Below, piece after piece: positions 1 to 10,085 of a stretch of 64,000 nt of DNA. This DNA comes from CAWFSE01 sp963697565. GTDB lineage: Bacteria; Actinomycetota; Actinomycetes; CAVWCF01. The position numbers and the translations under genes are program-made. The stretch is from assembly GCA_963697565.1 (NCBI GenBank), contig CAVOOM010000008.1, positions 1 through 64,000 on the forward strand. Reading direction: 5' to 3'. The notes below the pieces were generated by a model. That model was not told where the DNA came from, did no database searches, and saw only the letters and a list, made by a program, of their open reading frames with translations. Every line of letters starts with the position of its first letter. The stretch's first letter is position 1.

Positions 1-62
1 GACCGAGTGGATCCGGAACGGCTCGATGATCGTGCGGTACTCGACGGGAGGGACGTGCCCAT
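1..62 (-). CDS. Tryptophanase / tyrosine phenol-lyase family, N-terminal fragment at window edge
   Basis: On the minus strand a GGAGGT ribosome-binding site lies 6 nt before an ATG at 62. About 8 residues in, the reading frame shifts and then reads VEYRTIIEPFRIHSV before running off the window. The EPFRI-x-SV motif is the typical start of PLP-dependent beta-eliminating lyases (tryptophanase and tyrosine phenol-lyase), which cleave tryptophan or tyrosine to indole or phenol, pyruvate and ammonia. Only about 20 residues are visible and there is one frameshift near 42-46, so the substrate cannot be assigned. The family call rests on this one motif. Confidence 0.55.
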   Translation of the reverse strand, partial: MGTSLPSSTARSSSRSGSTR

Positions 63-77
63 CCTGGCACCTCCGGC

Positions 78-89
78 TACCGTCGTGCC
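78..89 (+). promoter_or_regulatory. Leaderless promoter of the small gene at 90
   Basis: A TACCGT -10 hexamer (78-83) ends 6 nt before the ATG at 90. This is the TANNNT spacing seen before many genes of this window and it supports the small gene that follows. Confidence 0.45.
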
Positions 90-224
90 ATGAGCGAGCA
101 GGACGACCGTCCGCTGCTGCCGGACACCACCTCCGACGAGCGCGACCCGGCCGACCCGTACAACAGCCGACCCGGACGACCTGGAGCGCCTCCGCCAGAG
201 GTCCCGCCCCACCACGGCGGCTGA
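90..224 (+). CDS. Small acidic protein, unknown function, probably with two compensating indels
   Basis: This is a 44-codon frame beginning MSEQDDRPLLPD. It is rich in Asp, Glu and Pro and ends ...EVPPHHGG. I do not recognise a characterised family. The middle (about 165-200) reads as a Pro/Gly/Arg-rich string in frame, whereas the neighbouring frame reads DPDDLERLRQ there. This suggests one base change upstream and another downstream that restores the frame. A -10 box at leaderless spacing supports the start. It converges with the P-type ATPase gene, whose stop lies 8 nt beyond. Confidence 0.5.
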   Translation: MSEQDDRPLLPDTTSDERDPADPYNSRPGRPGAPPPEVPPHHGG

Positions 225-231
225 CCGGCGG

Positions 232-2587
232 CTAGGCGACGTCGCCGGTGCCGACAGCGACGCCGCGCGCCGCGCGCCAGCGGGTGACCAGGCCGCGGGT
301 CACCCACAGCGCGGTGCAGCGGCGGCCCCGATCACGACCGCTTCCCGGACCAGGGACTGGCCGCCGAGGTGGAGAGGGTAGGAGTCGGAGAGCCACGGGA
401 CGAAGAGCGCGACGAGGAAACCCCCGGCCATCACCGCGACAATCAGCCACCGCCGGGGGTCCATCGGGCGCGCGACGAGGTACAGCACGTACAGCGTCAT
501 GATCGCCAAGGTGAGGGTCGGAGACCCGGGCCTGGTGACGCTGCGGTCGTGGCCAGCGCCGCGTAGTACGACGTGAAGGCCCCGGCCGCGCAGATCACGC
601 CGGAGGGATCGCGAAGGAGAGCACCCGGGCGAAGAAGCCCGACCGGAACCGGGCCTTGTTCGGCATCAGCGCGATGAAGAACGCGGGCACGCCGATGGTG
701 AGGGCCGAGATCACCGTGAGGTGCCGGGAAAGGAACGGGAACGGCAGGGTCGCGATGCCCGTCAGGACCGCGAGCACCAACGCGTAGAACGACTTGGTGA
801 GGAACAGGTCGCTGACCCGCTCGATGTGCCGAGCACCCGGCGGCCCTCGGCCACCACCGACGGCATCACCGCGAACCGGTTGTCCAGCAGCACGATCTGC
901 GCGACCGCGCGGGTCGCCCCCGCGCCGGAGCCCATCGCGATCCCGAGGTCGGCGTCCTTGAGCGCCAGCACGTCGTTGACCCCGTCGCCGGTCATCGCCA
1001 CCGTGTGCCCCCGGCTCTGCAGCGCCCCGACCATCGCCCGCTTCTGCGCGGGGGTGACCCGGCCGAAGACCGAGTGGGTGTCGAGCACCTCGGCCATCGC
1101 CTCGCGGTCCTCGGGCAGCCCGCGGGCGTCGTACGGGTCCTCGGCGCCGGGGATGCCGGCCTGCCGGGCGATCGCCCCCACGGTGGCGGGGCTGTCGCCG
1201 GAGATCACCTTCAGGTGGACCTGCTGGTCGAGGAAGTACGTGACCGTGTCGGCCACATCGCCGCGCAGCCGCTGGTTGATGACCAGCAGCGCGGCCGGGG
1301 CGAGGTCGCCGGCGCCGGTGTCGGGATCCGGGGCGCACCCGTCGGCCGACCGGGCCAGCAGCAGGACCCGGGCCCCGGAGCCGGCAAGCGCCTCGGCCTG
1401 GGCGCGGTCGGGGTCGCCGTCGGCGAGCAGCATCTCGGGCGCCCCGAGGACCCACCAGCCCTGCGGGCCGAAGCGCGCGGCCGACCACTTGCGCGCACTA
1501 GAGAACGGCACGATCGCGTCGCAGTGCCAGCCCGCGCCGGGCGAGGCGTACGCCGCGGCCACAGCGGTCTGGGTGGGGTTGGGGTTGTCATCGGCGGCGC
1601 CGAGCGCCCCGAGCGCCGCGTCCACGGGAGCCCCGGGGTCGAGGACGACCACGTCCTGCAGGTGCATCCCCGGCTCGGTCAGCGTGCCGGTCTTGTCGAC
1701 GCAGACGACGTCGACCCGGGCCAGTACCTCGACCGCGGGCATCTCCTGGACGAGGGTCTGCTGCCGGCCGAGCCGCACCACCGCCACGGCCATCGCGACG
1801 CTGGTGAGCAGCACGAGCCCCTCGGGGATCATCGTGACGACCCCGGCGACCGTGCCGGTAGGGCGGTCTGCCAGTCCGGGGTGGCCTGCCACTGCGACCA
1901 GAACAGCAGCGCGCCGACCGGGATCAGGATGTACGACATCACCCGGACGAACTTCATGATGGAGCCCATCAGCTCCGAGCGGGTGACGGTGAACTTGCGC
2001 GCCTCGCTGGCGAGCCGGGTCGCGTACGAGTCGGCGCCGACCCGGGTGGCCTGCATGAGTCCGCTGCCGGACACCACGAACGAGCCGGACAGCGCCTCGT
2101 CGCCGGCGTCCTTGGCGACCGGGTCGGCCTCGCCGGTGAGCAGGGACTCGTCGATCTCGAGGCCCTGCTCCTCGAGGATCGCGCCGTCGACCACGAGCTG
2201 GTCGCCGGTCCGCAGCACGATCACGTCATCGAGGACGACGGCCGTGGGGCGGACCTCGACGTCGGCGCCGTCGCGGCGCACCACGGGCTTGGCCTCGCCC
2301 ACCAGCGACAGCCGCTCCAGGGTCCGCTTGGCGCGGTACTCCTGGATGATCCCGATCCCCGAGTTGATGACGATGATGAAGCCGAACAGGGTGTCCTGGA
2401 TCGGCGCCTGGGCGATGAACATCAACGCCCAGAGGATGCCGATGACGAGGTTGAAGCTCGTCACGATGTTGGCGCGGACGATGTCCTGCAGGCTGCGGCT
2501 GCGCGGGTCGGGGGCGTCGTTCGCGCGGCCGCTGGCGTGCCGCTCGGCGACCTCGGCCGCGGTCAGCCCGCGGGCCGAATCGGTCAC
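232..2587 (-). CDS. ctpE: Cation-transporting P-type ATPase, CtpE-like (frameshifted)
   Basis: This is an integral membrane pump that couples ATP hydrolysis to cation transport. In order it shows an N-terminal cytoplasmic stretch, a first pair of membrane segments, the actuator domain with TGEADPV, the phosphorylation motif DKTGTLT, the hinge GDGVNDVLALKDADLG, and C-terminal membrane segments. About 785 codons is normal for the family. The closest named relative I recall is mycobacterial CtpE, a calcium-uptake ATPase; the ion is inferred. The GTG start at 2587 overlaps the mscL stop (GTGA), so translation is probably coupled. The frame is broken near 1860, 825, 598, 540 and 322. All catalytic motifs remain readable across frames, so this looks like sequence error rather than decay. 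Confidence 0.85.
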
Positions 2588-2958
2588 TCGGTCTTGGACA
2601 GCGAGTCCCGGATCTGCTTGAGCAGGTCGATCTCGGTCTCGGTGAGCTCCTCCTCGGTGGGCTTGGCGAAGCGGGCCTGGGCCTTGTTCATCGGGACCAC
2701 GACGACGAAGTAGATGACGGCCGCGGTGATGACGAACGTGATGATGGCGTTGATGAGGAGGCCGAGGTCGAAGACCTGGCCGTTGACGGTGAACTGCCCC
2801 CCGTCGACTCCGCCGCCGAGCACGAGGCCGATCAGCGGCTGGATGACGGCCTTGGTCATGGCCGCGACCACGGCGGTGAACGCCGCGCCGATGGCCACGG
2901 CGACGGCGAGGTCGACGACGTTGCCACGCATGATGAAGTCCTTGAAGCCCTTGAGCAT
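2584..2958 (-). CDS. mscL: Large-conductance mechanosensitive channel MscL
   Basis: The 124-residue product is the usual MscL length. It opens MLKGFKDFIMRGNVVDLAVAV, the canonical N-terminal amphipathic helix and first transmembrane helix. A periplasmic loop, a second transmembrane helix (about residues 68-88) and a charged cytoplasmic helix follow. Homopentamers open under membrane tension and release solutes during hypo-osmotic shock. A TACGGT -10 element lies about 36 nt upstream and a GAGGAC ribosome-binding site precedes the ATG, so this gene has a leader. It is first in a two-gene operon with the cation ATPase. Confidence 0.96.
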   Translation of the reverse strand: MLKGFKDFIMRGNVVDLAVAVAIGAAFTAVVAAMTKAVIQPLIGLVLGGGVDGGQFTVNGQVFDLGLLINAIITFVITAAVIYFVVVVPMNKAQARFAKPTEEELTETEIDLLKQIRDSLSKTE

Positions 2959-3027
2959 GTGGAGCGTCCTCTCGTGTTCGGCGCGGGGCTCCCACCGTAG
3001 CGAGCGGCGCCGAGACCGGGCCCGTGG

Positions 3028-3738
3028 CTAGCCGACGAGGGCGGCGGACAGGACCCCGGCAGCCGCGGCGCCGGCCAGGGCGCGGGCGGTGTCGCGGTCG
3101 ACCTCGAGCACGACGAGCGCGCCCCCCGCCGCGCCGTCGCCCGCCAGGAACCCGCCGCCCTCGGGTGGCCGCGGCACGGACAGCACGCGGACGGCCTCGG
3201 CGATGACGTCGGCGGAGCCCTCGGGGGTGGCGCCGAGGACGTCGACCAGGTCGCCGGCGCGGAGCAGGCGCGCGGCCTCGGCGTCGGCGAGGCGTACGGG
3301 GGCCGCGGCCAGCCCGCTCGCGGCATCGGTTGGCCCGCCCCCTGCCGCGGTGGCCGCCCCGCTGACGAGGCGGACGTCGGTGAGCACCTCGCCGGGCCGG
3401 ACCGCGCCCCCGACCGGGCGCCCGACCGCGGCGCCGGGGTCGGTGAGCGCGCCTGCGGGGGCGAGCGCCTCGGGCACCTCCGCGCGGAGCAGGTCGGCGG
3501 CCTGCAGCACTGACCCCGCGGGGATCTCGCGGGCCGCCACGACGGCGGGGACGGTCGCCGGCGCCGGTGGGGACAGCGCCGAGACGGCGGTGAAGACCGC
3601 GGCGCCGGAGGCCACGGCGCCCAGGGCGCGGCGCCGTCGGCGCAGCCAGCGGCGGACGGGTCGCAGGCCGGCCCAGGCCGAGTCCAGCGCCGGGCGGAGA
3701 GCCGGCGCCCGGCTTGCTGGTCGGAGCGGGCCGCTCAC
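3028..3738 (-). CDS. SAF-domain membrane-anchored protein (CpaB/RcpC-like)
   Basis: This 236-residue protein has an Arg-rich cytoplasmic start, one membrane segment (about 38-55) and an SAF-type domain: a VAAREIPAGSVLQAADL core, then a GRPVGGAVRPGEVLTDVRLV repeat-like half. SAF domains occur in pilus-assembly proteins such as CpaB/RcpC and in antifreeze-like proteins. No tad pilus genes are visible here, so a pilus role is not supported. The GTG start at 3738 overlaps the stop of the purine phosphorylase gene (GTGA), so the two are probably co-translated. Confidence 0.75.
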   Translation of the reverse strand: MSGPLRPASRAPALRPALDSAWAGLRPVRRWLRRRRRALGAVASGAAVFTAVSALSPPAPATVPAVVAAREIPAGSVLQAADLLRAEVPEALAPAGALTDPGAAVGRPVGGAVRPGEVLTDVRLVSGAATAAGGGPTDAASGLAAAPVRLADAEAARLLRAGDLVDVLGATPEGSADVIAEAVRVLSVPRPPEGGGFLAGDGAAGGALVVLEVDRDTARALAGAAAAGVLSAALVG

Positions 3739-4563
3739 GGCAGGTCGAACGGCAGCGGCAGGCCCTCGGTGGCCGAGCCGCACGCGCAGGTCCGCTGCTC
3801 CGGCAGCCGCGGGATCACCTCGAGGAGCAGGTCGCGCAGCCGGCGGACGTTGCGGGCGAAGACCTCCAGCACCTCGGCGTGGGTGACTCCTTCGCCGGAT
3901 TCGACGCCGGCGTCGAGGTCGGTGACGAGCGACAGGTTGGTGTAGCAGAGGTCGAGCTCGCGGGCCAGGGCCGCCTCGGGGTGCCCGGTCATGCCGACCA
4001 CCGACCAGCCGGCGGAGGCGAACCACCGCGACTCGGCGCGCGTGGAGAAGCGCGGCCCCTCGATCACGACCAGGGTGCCGCCGTCGGCGACCTGCCAGCC
4101 GGCGGACCGCGCGACCTCAACTGCCGTCGCCCGCCCGGCCGGGCAGTACGGGTCGGCCAGCGACACGTGGACCGCCCCGGGCCCGTCGTAGTAGGTGCCG
4201 ATACGGGTGGTGGTGCGGTCGACGAGCTGGTCGGGGATCACGAGCGCCCCGGGCCCGAGCTCGTGGCGCAGCCCGCCGACGGCCGTGGGGGCGAGGACCT
4301 GCCGCACGCCCAGCGCGCGCAAGGCCCACAGGTTGGCGCGGTAGGGGATGCGGTGCGGGGGGAACTCATGGTCGCGGCCGTGGCGCGGGCAGGAACGCCA
4401 CCCGCCGCCCGCCGATCGTGCCCAGCACCGGCGGCGCGCTCGGCGGGCCGTACGGGGTGTCGATCTCGACCTCGTCGGCGGTGTCGAGGAAGGCGTAGAA
4501 GCCGGAGCCGCCGAGGACGCCGATCTCGGCGCGGGGGTCGGGGCGTGGCGAGGGCTCGGTCAC
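3735..4563 (-). CDS. S-methyl-5'-thioadenosine phosphorylase family purine phosphorylase (one frameshift)
   Basis: The enzyme phosphorolyses methylthioadenosine or a related purine nucleoside in the methionine and purine salvage route. Visible motifs are the N-terminal phosphate-binding GVLGGSGFY, the ...VIEGPRFSTRAE core and VGMTGHPEA near the purine site. About 276 codons fits the family. GTG at 4563 is preferred because a TAGCGT -10 box sits 6 nt upstream. One extra C near 4388 breaks the frame between FLP and RHGRDHEFP. MtnP and other class II nucleoside phosphorylases cannot be separated by eye. Confidence 0.85.
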
Positions 4564-4575
4564 GGGCCAACGCTA
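4564..4575 (-). promoter_or_regulatory. Leaderless promoter of the purine phosphorylase gene
   Basis: On the minus strand, TAGCGT (4570-4575) ends 6 nt before the GTG start at 4563, leaving no room for a ribosome-binding site. Confidence 0.5.
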
Positions 4576-4628
4576 GCCGCGCGGGCGGGCCCCTCCGCGG
4601 TTGTCCACAGCCGCGATGCCGGCCGCGA

Positions 4629-5021
4629 TCAGGCGGACTTGGCCGGGGGCTTGGCCGATGACGACAGACGAAGACGAGGACGCCGAGGACGACGACGACG
4701 AGTCGACGAGGACGATGACGACGACGTCGATGGGGACGTCGTGCCGGCCGCCTTCGACTCGCCCTTGGCCGCCGGCGCCGAGTCGGCCTTCGCGGGGGCG
4801 GGCTTGGCGTCCCCGCTTGCGGCCGCGCCTGCCTTCGCGCCCGCCCGGTTGTCGGTGCGGTAGAAGCCGGAGCCCTTGAAGACCACCCCGACCGCCGAGA
4901 AGACCTTGCGCAGCTTGCCGCCGTCGCAGGCCGGGCACTCGGTGAGCGAGGGGTCGCTGAAGGACTGCACGACCTCGAGCGGGGTCTCGCAGCTGGTGCA
5001 CACGTACTGGTAGGTCGGCAC
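4629..5021 (-). CDS. FmdB family zinc-ribbon regulatory protein
   Basis: The 130-residue product starts VPTYQYVCTSC. It carries a CxxC...CPAC zinc ribbon in the first 40 residues, followed by KVFSAVGVVFKGSGFYRTD, the FmdB hallmark. The C-terminal half is low complexity (Ala/Lys, then Ser/Arg), encoded by near-repetitive GAC/GTC triplets. The run of Arg residues there may reflect a short out-of-frame stretch, because the tail SSSAKPPAKSA is typical again. FmdB proteins are small putative regulators; the target is unknown. Confidence 0.85.
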   Translation of the reverse strand: MPTYQYVCTSCETPLEVVQSFSDPSLTECPACDGGKLRKVFSAVGVVFKGSGFYRTDNRAGAKAGAAASGDAKPAPAKADSAPAAKGESKAAGTTSPSTSSSSSSSTRRRRPRRPRLRLSSSAKPPAKSA

Positions 5022-5148
5022 GATGCTCCCTTTCGACGCCTTGCCGGTCCAGGCCGGTCCAGCCTCGACGGTGGTTGGCACTCTCCGGTGCCGAGTGCCA
5101 ATCGTACGGCCGCGCGCGCACCGCGCCAATTCCGGCACGGGCCCTGGC

Positions 5149-5161
5149 TAGGGTTCCCGCC
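5149..5161 (+). promoter_or_regulatory. Leaderless promoter of crcB
   Basis: TAGGGT (5149-5154) ends 7 nt before the ATG at 5162. Confidence 0.55.
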
Positions 5162-5554
5162 ATGCCTGGGCCGCGTCTCGCCGAGCTCGAGTGGGAGGTC
5201 GCCGCGGGCGGCGCGGTCGGCGCCGTCGCGCGCTACCTCATCTCCGAGCAGGCGCCGTGGGCAGGCCCGCCCGCGTGGCCGTGGGCCATCTTCGCGGTGA
5301 ACGTGCTCGGGTGCCTGCTGATGGGGCTGCTGGTCGGCTTCATCGCGCGCGATCGCCGCCATGACCGGTGGCGGCCCTTCGTGGGGATCGGCGTGCTGGG
5401 CGGCTTCACCACGATGTCGGCGTTCGCCGCAGAGGTGCGCGACTTCCTCACCGCGGGAGAGCCCGCGCTCGGGCTTGCCTACGCCGTGGCCTCGGTGCTC
5501 GCCGGGCTGGCCGCGGTCATGCTCGGCACCAAGCTCGTCAGCGGGCGCGCGTGA
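5162..5554 (+). CDS. crcB: Fluoride channel subunit CrcB/Fluc, first copy
   Basis: This 130-residue membrane protein has four hydrophobic segments and the Fluc signatures GGAVGAVARYL, TFAVN-like FAVNVLGC and GGFTTMSAFAAE. Fluc proteins form dual-topology dimers that export toxic fluoride. Two adjacent crcB genes, as here, usually encode a heterodimer with opposite orientations. The ATG at 5162 follows a leaderless -10 box, and the gene overlaps the second copy by 4 nt. No fluoride riboswitch is recognisable upstream. Confidence 0.93.
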   Translation: MPGPRLAELEWEVAAGGAVGAVARYLISEQAPWAGPPAWPWAIFAVNVLGCLLMGLLVGFIARDRRHDRWRPFVGIGVLGGFTTMSAFAAEVRDFLTAGEPALGLAYAVASVLAGLAAVMLGTKLVSGRA

Positions 5555-5919
5555 ACGGGGTGGGCGCGCTGGCGCTGGTCGCCGCCGGTGGGGCGGTCGG
5601 GGCGCTGGGCCGGGCCTGGCTGGCGCCCCGGGTCGCCCGGATGGCCGCCGAGCGCAACTACGGAACGTTCGCGGTCAACGTCGTCGGCTCGTTCCTGCTC
5701 GGAGTCGTGCTGATCGCCGGCGGGGAGCGGGCCTACCTGCTGCTGGGAGCCGGGCTCGCGGGCGCCTTGACGACCTTCTCGGCCTTCGCCGCCGACCTCG
5801 ACGTGATGCGCGGGGAGCGGCGCTGGGCGGGTCTCGGCGTCTACTCGCTGCTCACGGTTGCGGCGAGCCTCGCCGCGGTCGCCGCTGGTGCGTGGGTCGG
5901 CGCAGCGATCGCCGGCTGA
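5551..5919 (+). CDS. crcB: Fluoride channel subunit CrcB/Fluc, second copy
   Basis: The 122-residue partner of the preceding gene starts at a GTG overlapping its stop (GTGA). It has GGAVGALGRAWL, GTFAVNVVGSFLLG and GALTTFSAFAADL, which correspond to the pore-lining Asn and Phe/Ser motifs of Fluc, plus four hydrophobic helices. The low similarity to the first copy fits a heterodimeric channel. Confidence 0.93.
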   Translation: MNGVGALALVAAGGAVGALGRAWLAPRVARMAAERNYGTFAVNVVGSFLLGVVLIAGGERAYLLLGAGLAGALTTFSAFAADLDVMRGERRWAGLGVYSLLTVAASLAAVAAGAWVGAAIAG

Positions 5920-5924
5920 CCCAT

Positions 5925-5937
5925 TACCGTCGGCGCC
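5925..5937 (+). promoter_or_regulatory. Leaderless promoter of the penicillin-acylase-type gene
   Basis: TACCGT (5925-5930) ends 7 nt before the ATG at 5938. Confidence 0.5.
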
Positions 5938-8493
5938 ATGAAGCGCCGCCGCTGGCCCAAGGTCCTCGCCTGGATCGCCGCTGTCGTCTGCCTGCTGCTC
6001 ATCGTCGGCGACGGGGGCCGCGGTCTTCCTGACCCGCGCCTCCTGGCCGCAGACCGACGGGTCGCTCAGCCGTCCCGGGCCTCGACCGGCAGGTGAAGGT
6101 GGTGCGCGACACCCACGGCATCCCGCAGGTCTACGCGTCCAGCAGCGACGACCTGTTCTTCGCCCAGGGCTTCGTGCACGCCCAAGACCGGTTCTGGGAG
6201 ATGGACGTCCGCCGGCACGTGACCGCCGGCCGGCTCGCGGAGATGCTGGGCGAGCCCGCGGCGTCGACGGACGCCTTCATCCGCACCCTCGGCTGGCGGC
6301 GGGTCGCCGAGCAGGAGCTGCCGCTGCTGTCGGCCGAGACGCGCGCGGCGCTCGACTCGTACGCCAAGGGCGTCAACGCCTACCTCAAGGGCAAGTCCAA
6401 CCGCGAGCTGTCCTTTGAGTACGTCATCCTCGGCCTGACCAACAGCGGGTACGAGGTCGAGCCGTGGACCCCGGCCGACTCCGTCGCATGGCTCAAGGCG
6501 ATGTCGTGGGACCTGCGCGGCAACATGCAGGAGGAGATCCAGCGCAGCCTGATCTCCGCGGAGGTCGGGGTCGACCGGACCGAGAGCCTCTACCCGGACT
6601 TCCCGTTCGCCGACCACGAGCCGATCGTCACGCAGGGCGCGGTCGTCGGCGGGGCCTTCGACCAGGACGCCGAGCCGGTGGCCCAGCCCACGCCGGCGCC
6701 GCCTATCGCCGCCATGCCGGCGCTGCGCCGGGTGCTGCAGGCACTCGACGCCGTGCCCCCGCTGATGGGGCCGAGCGGCTCGGGCATCGGGTCGAACTCG
6801 TGGGTCGTCTCCGGCGACCGCACCTCGACGGGCGAGCCGCTGCTGGCCAACGACCCGCACCTCGGCGCCTCGCTGCCGGGCATCTGGTACCAGATGGGCC
6901 TGCACTGCGCGCCCGTGACGGCGGCCTGCCCGTACGAGGTGGCGGGCTACACCTTCAGCGGGCACCCGGGGGTGGTGATCGGCCACAACGCCGACGTCGC
7001 CTGGGGCTTCACCAACCTGGGGCCGGATGTCAGCGACCTCTACCTGGAGAAGGTCGAGGGCGACACCTACCGGGTCGGCGCGCAGGACAAGCCGCTGACG
7101 TCGCGGCGCGAGGTCATCAAGGTCGCCGGGGGCGAAGACCTGGTGATCACCGTGCGCTCCACCGAGCACGGCCCCCTGCTGTCGGACGTCGCCGACCTCG
7201 ACGAGGACTTCGCCCGGTACGGGCAGGTCGGGGTGGACGCCCCGGCCCCGCGCCAAGCCGCCGGCGCGCGGCGACGGCTACGAGGTGGCGCTGCGCTGGA
7301 CCGCGCTCGACCCGGGCCGCACCGCCGACGCCGTCCTGCTGCTCAACCAGGCGGCGGACTGGCAGGACTTCCGGGCGGCCGCGGAGCTGTTCGAGTCGCC
7401 CTCGCAGAACATGATCTACGCCGATACCCAGGGCACGATCGGCTACCAGGCCCCCGGCCGGATCCCGGTGCGGGCCACCGGCGACGGCCGCTGGCCGGCG
7501 CCCGGCTGGGACCCCGCTTACACCTGGGAGTCCTACATCCCGTTCGAGGCGCTGCCCAGCGTCACCGACCCCGACGACGGCTTCATCGTCACCGCCAACG
7601 CCGCGGTGATCGACACCCGCACGTACCCGTACTTCCTCACCGATGACTGGTCGTACGGCGCCCGGCAGCAGCGGATCAAGGACCTCGTCGGCGCCGAGTC
7701 CGAGATGACGCCGCAGCGGATGGCCGAGATCCAGATGGACAACTGGAACGAGAACGCGTCGTTCCTTGTGCCCGCGCTGCTCAAGGTGTCGGTGGGGCGC
7801 GACACCGCCGAGGCCCAGCGGCTGCTCGACGGCTGGGACTTCCAGCAGGGCCGAGACTCAGCGCCGGCGGCCTTCTTCAACGCGACCTGGCGCAACCTGC
7901 TCGCGACGGTGTTCGACGACGAGCTGCCCGAGGACGCCCGCGCCGACGGCGGTGACCGCTGGTTCGAGGTCGTCCGCGGCCTGCTCGACGAGCCGGACGA
8001 CCCTTGGTGGGACGACCGGCAGACGCCGCAGCGCGAGGGCCGCGACGAGGCGCTCGCCAACGCGATGCGCGCGGCCGACGACGAGCTGACCAAGCGGTTC
8101 GGCGACGACCCGGCGGCGTGGCGTTGGGGGGCGATGCACACGCTGACGCTGGAGAACGGCACCTTTGGCCAGTCCGGGATCGCGCCGATCGAGTGGATCT
8201 TCAACCGCGGGCCGATCGAGACCTCCGGCGGCGACTCGATCGTCAACGCGACCGGGTGGACGGCGTACGAGGGGTACGAGGTGGACTGGGTGCCCTCGAT
8301 GCGCCAGGTCATCGACCTGTCCAACTTCGACAAGTCGCGCTGGGTGCAGCTCACCGGCAACAGCGGCCACGTCTACCACCCGAACTACTGGGACCAGGTC
8401 GAGCCCTGGCGCGACGGCGACACCAACGCGTGGCCGTTCAGCGAGGCCGCCGTCCTGCTCTACGCCGAGGACACCCTCACCCTGAAGCCCTAA
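5938..8493 (+). CDS. Penicillin acylase family (Ntn-hydrolase) amidase, exported, frameshifted
   Basis: The N-terminus MKRRRWPKVLAWIAAVV is a signal or anchor sequence. An alpha-chain region follows, with VVRDTHGIPQVYA and FAQGFVHAQDRFWEMD. Then comes the autoprocessing site, where Ser of GSNSWVVSG becomes the catalytic N-terminal residue of the beta chain, followed by LLANDPHL. Family members hydrolyse amides such as beta-lactam side chains or acyl-homoserine lactones; the substrate here is unknown. About 850 codons is normal. Breaks near 6012, 6070 and 7255 are each repaired by removing one base. The 3' end overlaps the converging cyclo-ligase gene by 17 nt. Confidence 0.9.
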
Positions 8494-9073
8494 GGCGGGT
8501 GGCCGCGCTGGGCGTGACCACGGCGTTGACGGGGTGGTCGTGCGGTTCGGCGGGCAGGTCGCCGGCCTCGTGCAGCTCGCCGTCCCAGAGCAGCGCCACC
8601 ACCAGGGCGCCAGCCCGCGTACGCGCGAGCGCGCGGTCGTACGAGCCGCCGCCCTTGCCGAGCCGCACCCCGTCGCGGGCGACCGCGAGCGCGGGCACGA
8701 GCACGACGGCGGCGTCGCCGATGGCGTCGGGGCCGAGCCGCTGGCCGACCGGCTCGGCCATGCCGCGCAGCGTGAAGCCCAGCGACTCCGGGCCGGCGTA
8801 CTCAGCCCAGTCGAGGTCGAGGTCGTCGAGCACCACCGGGAGCAGCACCCGCTTGCCCGTGTCGCGCAGGGCGTCGAGCAGCGCCTCGGTGGGCGGCTCG
8901 GTGCCGAAGGAGGAGTACGCCGCCACACAGCGGGCGGCAGCGACCTCGGGAAGCGCGAGCACCCGCCGCGCAAGCGCCGGCCCGGCGTCGGCGCCGAGCA
9001 CCGCCGAGCGCCGCCGCTGCCGGGCGAGGGCGCGCCGGACCGCCTTGTCCCGGCTTCCGTCCAGCGCGCTCAC
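8477..9073 (-). CDS. 5-formyltetrahydrofolate cyclo-ligase
   Basis: The 198-residue enzyme converts 5-formyl-THF to 5,10-methenyl-THF with ATP. It shows an N-terminal basic helix (KAVRRALARQRR), YSSFGTEPPTEALLDAL, and the nucleotide-binding loop RLGKGGGSYDRAL near residue 140. The GTG start at 9073 was chosen because it gives the usual length; the gene is divergent from galU with about 37 nt between starts. It converges with and slightly overlaps the acylase gene. Confidence 0.93.
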   Translation of the reverse strand: MSALDGSRDKAVRRALARQRRRSAVLGADAGPALARRVLALPEVAAARCVAAYSSFGTEPPTEALLDALRDTGKRVLLPVVLDDLDLDWAEYAGPESLGFTLRGMAEPVGQRLGPDAIGDAAVVLVPALAVARDGVRLGKGGGSYDRALARTRAGALVVALLWDGELHEAGDLPAEPHDHPVNAVVTPSAATRLRASG

Positions 9074-9097
9074 CCCGGCAGTGTGGCCTGTCCTCGT

Positions 9098-9110
9098 TAG
9101 GGTTCGGGAC
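9098..9110 (+). promoter_or_regulatory. Leaderless promoter of galU
   Basis: TAGGGT (9098-9103) ends 7 nt before the ATG at 9111. Confidence 0.55.

Positions 9111-10081
<971 letters not shown>

Positions 10082-10085
<4 letters not shown>

Noticed and set aside
4660..4740. Tandem repeat or microsatellite in the fmdB 3' region
   Set aside because: The GAC/GTC-rich stretch is low-complexity coding sequence without a regular unit.
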